Assembly: GCA_046496815.1 (NCBI GenBank)
Contig: JAWOGN010000387.1
Location: forward strand, 1 to 28,309
Source of the DNA: JAWOGN01 sp046496815
GTDB taxonomy: Bacteria > Desulfobacterota > DSM-4660 > Desulfatiglandales > Desulfatiglandaceae
DNA: 28,309 nt
Direction: 5' to 3'
The position numbers were made by a program, and so were the translations under genes. The notes beneath the pieces were generated by a model, which was not told the origin of the DNA, did no database searches, and worked only from the letters and a program-made list of their open reading frames with translations. Of the stretch, positions 25,152-28,309 are shown piece after piece. The stretch's first letter is position 1, and each line of letters starts with the position of its first letter.

Positions 25152-26816
25152 ATGCAAAAAAGACAATTTGAAATCCCCGTGATTGATAATATGCAATTTT
25201 CTATATATTTTATCAATTTCAGGAGGCTCTTCAGTTTTTTCAGTCTCACCATCCTGTTCTTAACCATTACTTGTAATTCGCTATTTGCAAATGAGCAGGT
25301 AAAATTTCTTTCATTTCTGCCGAAGGATCCGCAGAGCCGCAGTGAACCGGCACGGGCTACAACTCGAAGTGAAGATGAACTGCTGGCGGAAGGTTACATG
25401 CCTATCGGAAATATCGACGTTTGGTATGATACTCGAAAATGCATTGGCGATAAATGCACGCAATATTCTCATGAAGAGGACTCTGTCTCACGCTTATTGA
25501 AGGAGGCGGCCATAAAAGGTGGCGATTTGGTTGTTCTCACAGCAAAGAACAAGCGCTCCGAAGAAGAAGATTTTATAAAGGGAGAATGTTTAAAATGGGA
25601 AGACATAACGGATAAGGTTGAAGTCCCAGTTTATAAATACGTAACCAGAGATTCTGCAACTTCTAAAATATTGATTGGTTATGAGTACAAAAATGAGAAA
25701 AAGACTATTTGTAAAGAATTCGAATCCTCTACCATTATTAATTCTTCAATTTATAGTCACGGCACCGTCTGGCGCAAGGGATCTAATTCCGGCCTTAAAA
25801 AAAAAGAGAATAAACAAAAACCACAAGGTGATAGAGAAATTCCCCTGGCAAGAGTCGGCAAGAAGTCGGCATCTTCCGGTAATTATAAAATCGGCTATAT
25901 AGACAAGTCCGGCAAATTTTTTATAGAGCCAAGATATAGCGCTTCATACGGATTCTCCAAAGGGCTTGCGCCGGTGCAAATCGAAGATGGAGGGAAATGG
26001 GGCTATATCGATAAAACCGGTGAAATGGTTATTGAACCCTTTTTTGAAAAAGCTGAGCCGTTCAAGGAAGGCTTGGCTCTCGTCAAATTAGGAGGCCGTT
26101 TCGGGTACATAAACACGGAGGGTATTTTTAGAATTACGCCCAAGTTTGAAAATGCTTATTCCTTTTCTGAAGGCCTGGCCGCTGTAATGATAGGGTACAA
26201 ATACGGTTTTATCGACAAATCAGGTGAGCTCGTGATTGAACCCGCATATAGTTCTGCCGAACACTTCTCAGAAGGACTGGCCCGTGTAGGAATAGAAGCA
26301 AAATATGGCTATATCGATAAATCCGGTACCTTCGTTATCAAGCCGATGTTTTTAGATGCTAAATCTTTTTCGGAAGGCTTGGCTGTTGTAAAATATGATC
26401 ACAAATATGGTTTCATCGACAAATCAGGCCTATTTGTTATCAAGCCGAAGTTTGAATACGCTAAATCTTTTTCTGAAGGCTTAGCCGCCGTACAAATCGA
26501 TCGCAGATTCGGCTTTATCAATAAATCCGGGAAGTTTGTTATTATTCCCGACTTGATTGTCGCTGAACCATTTTCCAATGGATTGGCGAAAGCCGCCGGC
26601 CCTGATGAGCAGAAAAAATCAGGTTACATTAATAAACACGGCAAGTTCGTTTTTCATCACCCCGATTGTAAATCTTCCGATTTAAGCAATTTTAGCGCCG
26701 GGCTGGCCACCGTAAAATTGAAGGATAATAAATATATCATTATAGACAGCACTGGAAAGAGCGTTGGCGAGTTCGAGGCCGACCAAGCGTATGAATTTAC
26801 CTATGAAATGAACTAA
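25152..26816 (+). CDS. Secreted WG-repeat protein
   Basis: Start 25152 has AAGGAG eight bases upstream. The 554-residue product has a long signal peptide (cleavage near residue 46, NSLFA before NEQ). Next comes an unassigned domain (about 50-210) with the pattern LLAEGYMPIGNIDVWYD, containing four cysteines. From about 245 to 535 there are nine WG-type repeats of 40 to 50 residues, each resembling KYGFIDKSGxFVIKPKFxxA followed by SFSEGLAAV. The last two repeats are degenerate. WG repeats form a beta-rich interaction scaffold; no enzymatic role is known. Placement 22 bases behind the haemagglutinin gene suggests a partner or accessory surface protein. Confidence 0.87.
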   Translation: MQKRQFEIPVIDNMQFSIYFINFRRLFSFFSLTILFLTITCNSLFANEQVKFLSFLPKDPQSRSEPARATTRSEDELLAEGYMPIGNIDVWYDTRKCIGDKCTQYSHEEDSVSRLLKEAAIKGGDLVVLTAKNKRSEEEDFIKGECLKWEDITDKVEVPVYKYVTRDSATSKILIGYEYKNEKKTICKEFESSTIINSSIYSHGTVWRKGSNSGLKKKENKQKPQGDREIPLARVGKKSASSGNYKIGYIDKSGKFFIEPRYSASYGFSKGLAPVQIEDGGKWGYIDKTGEMVIEPFFEKAEPFKEGLALVKLGGRFGYINTEGIFRITPKFENAYSFSEGLAAVMIGYKYGFIDKSGELVIEPAYSSAEHFSEGLARVGIEAKYGYIDKSGTFVIKPMFLDAKSFSEGLAVVKYDHKYGFIDKSGLFVIKPKFEYAKSFSEGLAAVQIDRRFGFINKSGKFVIIPDLIVAEPFSNGLAKAAGPDEQKKSGYINKHGKFVFHHPDCKSSDLSNFSAGLATVKLKDNKYIIIDSTGKSVGEFEADQAYEFTYEMN

Positions 26817-26879
26817 AAAAATCCCATGATGCAACGGACGGAGAACCCCAATATGGCATAATTAAATTGGCATAGCAGG

Positions 26880-27205
26880 GCATAATTCTAATGAACAGTG
26901 CCGCCATACAATCCGCGATAGGCGATATTAACATTACCGTAGGGCGGGACGTGCATATGCAGTTGAATGATGCCGCCGGCAGTGCAATCCGGACCACGGG
27001 CACCGGGCCGATAGATAAAAACAAATGGGATGACAGGATCTATGCAGAAACGCGCGTTGGCCGACGCAGGAAGCGTATCTGAGACCAGCCAAATTGCCGA
27101 GGACTCAGCAGCATGAAAAGTGCCGAAGAAGGAATGGAAGAGTATACCAAATCGATGGTAACCAAATGCATTGCCGTTGAAGTTCTCGGGTTTGAGGAAA
27201 GAAAT
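26880..27205 (+). pseudogene. Decayed fragment of a second haemagglutinin-like gene
   Basis: Two pieces match separate parts of the intact gene upstream. Bases 26891-27015 encode AIQSAIGDINITVGRDVHMQ, matching AIQSALGDITINVQRDLHIE of the intact protein (DNA near 22610-22670). Bases 27054-27200 encode ALADAGSVSETSQIAEDSAA and then, in another frame, YTKSMVTKCIAVEVLGFEE, matching the intact C-terminus (DNA near 24945-25110). So a former paralogue has lost its N-terminal part and about 2.2 kb of the middle, and carries frameshifts and a stop at 27113. The last piece is in frame with the next gene. Confidence 0.8.
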
Positions 27206-27241
27206 GAGAGCACTGAGAAAATGGTGCAGGGAGGTCAAAAT

Positions 27242-27934
27242 ATGCGATATGGAGCTTTCAGTACTGTCGCCTTTATCTTTTCTTTGCTTTCTGCATTCCC
27301 CGCTGTGAATTCATCGAGTTATGCAGATATAGAATTGGATTATCAAAATGGATTAGTTACCGTTGAAGCAACCAATATTCCACTGATCGATTTTCTGGAA
27401 AATTTGTCGCAATTGGCCTATATTAAAATCTATGTTGTTGAGACTATTGATCCGACACAGCGCATACGTCTCGATTTTGACGAACGACAAATTGAAAAGG
27501 TTTTGCGCTCTGTATTAAGGGGATACAACCATGCCATCGTTTTCAATGTACCAGAAATCCGCCAGGCAACCGTTTTCACATACAATGCCAAAGGAAACAA
27601 ACAGGTCAAACTGGCTAGTAGCGAAACGAATCCACCGGTGGACCTAAAAGAACAGATCGAACTGGCTAGTAGCGAGACGAATCCACCGGTGACATTAAAA
27701 GCAACACCATTTGATCCATTACCAAACACAGAAGAAGCCAAGAAAAACTGGCTGACCCGTAGGATTGCCGTGCTAAAGAAACGAATCGACTCGGGTTTGT
27801 CTGATAAAATATATACTCAGTGGCTTGAAGGGAGTAAAGACCCCAGTTCTGTTGTTCACGATAGAGACAGATTGAAAGCTTACCAAGGCCAACTCAGTAG
27901 GCTGCTCGGCTCAGCCGTGGACCTGCTGAAATGA
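27242..27934 (+). CDS. Secreted STN/secretin-N-like small protein
   Basis: Start 27242 has GGGAGGT six bases upstream. The open frame extends back to 27113, but that part is haemagglutinin debris. The 230-residue product has a signal peptide (about 1-28, SSYA before DIELDY). It is followed by a domain (about 30-100) with the pattern LVTVEATNIPLIDFLENLSQ, then RIRLDFDERQIEKVLRSVLR. This resembles the STN fold found at the start of secretins and TonB receptors (short alpha/beta units acting in the periplasm). Then comes a 51-bp tandem duplication and a charged helical C-terminus. It may help anchor or export the surface proteins encoded upstream; that is inference from position. Confidence 0.7.
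   Translation: MRYGAFSTVAFIFSLLSAFPAVNSSSYADIELDYQNGLVTVEATNIPLIDFLENLSQLAYIKIYVVETIDPTQRIRLDFDERQIEKVLRSVLRGYNHAIVFNVPEIRQATVFTYNAKGNKQVKLASSETNPPVDLKEQIELASSETNPPVTLKATPFDPLPNTEEAKKNWLTRRIAVLKKRIDSGLSDKIYTQWLEGSKDPSSVVHDRDRLKAYQGQLSRLLGSAVDLLK
27602..27703 (+). repeat. 51-bp tandem duplication inside the STN-like gene
   Basis: Units 27602-27652 and 27653-27703 share CTGGCTAGTAGCGA and AATCCACCGGTG with few differences. They encode LASSETNPPV twice, 17 codons apart, in frame. It looks like a recent slippage duplication in a linker. Confidence 0.85.
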
Positions 27935-28065
27935 TTCTGTAATACGCCCTCCGGCTTAATCATACGCAACTCCGTTTTTTTAATCTCATTGCTCTCGTGG
28001 AATTCTCCTCCTGCATTTCCATGGATCCCCGTCGAAGATCCCCCTTTCATCCGGACTCCAATGGA

Positions 28066-28138
28066 AACCTGGATTCCGGATCACGCCCGGAATAACGAAA
28101 GGGAACCTGGATTCCGGATCAAGTCCGGAATGACAAAG
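28066..28138. repeat. Two tandem palindromic intergenic repeats (REP-like)
   Basis: AACCTGGATTCCGGATCA is repeated at 28066 and 28104. Each is followed by an arm complementary to TTCCGG (CCCGGAATAACG and TCCGGAATGACA), so each unit can fold. On the reverse strand the sequence translates to CHSGLDPESR-type strings, which are familiar from dispersed repeats in many proteobacterial genomes. It lies after the last gene and has no T-run, so it is not a standard terminator. Confidence 0.7.
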
Positions 28139-28192
28139 GACTTGATGAGTTTCTTGGGGATGATTTTGAATGGAAAATGATATCACCAAACC

Positions 28193-28235
28193 CTAATTGT
28201 TTGCTAACAGTTCATTAACAGACCCCATCTAGATA
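28193..28235 (+). promoter_or_regulatory. Pho-box-like triple repeat at the window end
   Basis: CTAAT (28193), CTAAC (28204) and TTAAC (28215) are exactly 11 bp apart, with TAGATA at 28230-28235 as a possible -10 at the usual 15-bp offset. The gene it would drive is beyond the window. Confidence 0.55.
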
Positions 28236-28309
28236 TTTAGTCTTTGTGAAATTACCTATCGTTAAGAATGAGTCGATGCAGTCCCACAAAACTGTTTGAC
28301 GGCGTATCG

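Noticed and set aside
25860..26620. Possible CRISPR or satellite array because of regular DNA repetition
   Set aside because: The periodicity of about 130-150 bp is the protein-level WG repeat inside one open frame, with diverged third positions.
1..28309. tRNA, rRNA, integrase, transposase or insertion-sequence genes
   Set aside because: I found no cloverleaf-like segment, ribosomal sequence, transposase motif or matching terminal inverted repeats.

Overview
The window looks like chromosomal DNA of a Gram-negative, probably sulfate-reducing Desulfobacterota (deltaproteobacterium). The indications are a PEP-CTERM-type sorting signal ending in VPIPGA...RRKKR, a MamK-like bacterial actin, a very large two-partner-secretion filamentous haemagglutinin, many signal peptides, and roughly even base composition. 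The assignment is inference from gene content; no rRNA, tRNA or marker gene is present.

Layout. (1) 1-2000: the end of an isoprenylcysteine-methyltransferase-like membrane enzyme, a DUF6064 membrane protein, and a reverse-strand creatininase-family hydrolase. (2) 2388-4100: a small protein, a PHP-family metallophosphoesterase, and a reverse-strand pair of overlapping tiny genes (36 and 66 residues) that gene callers would probably miss. (3) 4240-5940: structured leader A followed by a run of small secreted or unknown proteins, one interrupted by an in-frame TAG, then a protein with a duplicated four-cysteine motif. (4) 6197-8509: a strong sigma70-type promoter and a two-gene operon pairing a membrane-anchored cell-wall amidase with a MamK-like actin, overlapping by 17 bases. 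(5) 8577-12046: leaders B and C, two adjacent promoters made of 11-bp-spaced CTAAC-type repeats, a PEP-CTERM protein, a cysteine-rich PstS-like protein and a strong terminator. (6) 12433-14448: a secreted protein with two SlyD-like FKBP modules and a monothiol thioredoxin domain. (7) 14703-27934: leader D, a 3440-residue haemagglutinin-like TpsA protein, a WG-repeat secreted protein, a decayed fragment of a second haemagglutinin gene, and a small STN-like secreted protein. (8) 27935-28309: two palindromic repeats and another 11-bp repeat promoter.

Two regulatory layers tie the region together. First, four copies (A-D) of an RNA-like element share GGGTACTTTGCTGA, a variable spacer, ACCAGGAAGCCCGAA, a variable hairpin and CGGGCTTTTTT. 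In A, C and D the first block can pair with the second to hide the 5' arm of the terminator; in B this pairing is weaker. The element therefore looks like an attenuator or riboswitch, and I cannot match it to a family I know. It precedes signal-peptide genes, including the haemagglutinin. Second, at least five intergenic sites carry two or three CTAAC/CTAAT-like pentamers at exactly 11-bp spacing, with a possible -10 hexamer (of varying quality) 15 bp after the start of the last repeat. This is the geometry of PhoB/SphR-type Pho boxes, and one of them would start transcription just upstream of leader C. The PstS-like protein fits phosphate control, but that link is inferred.
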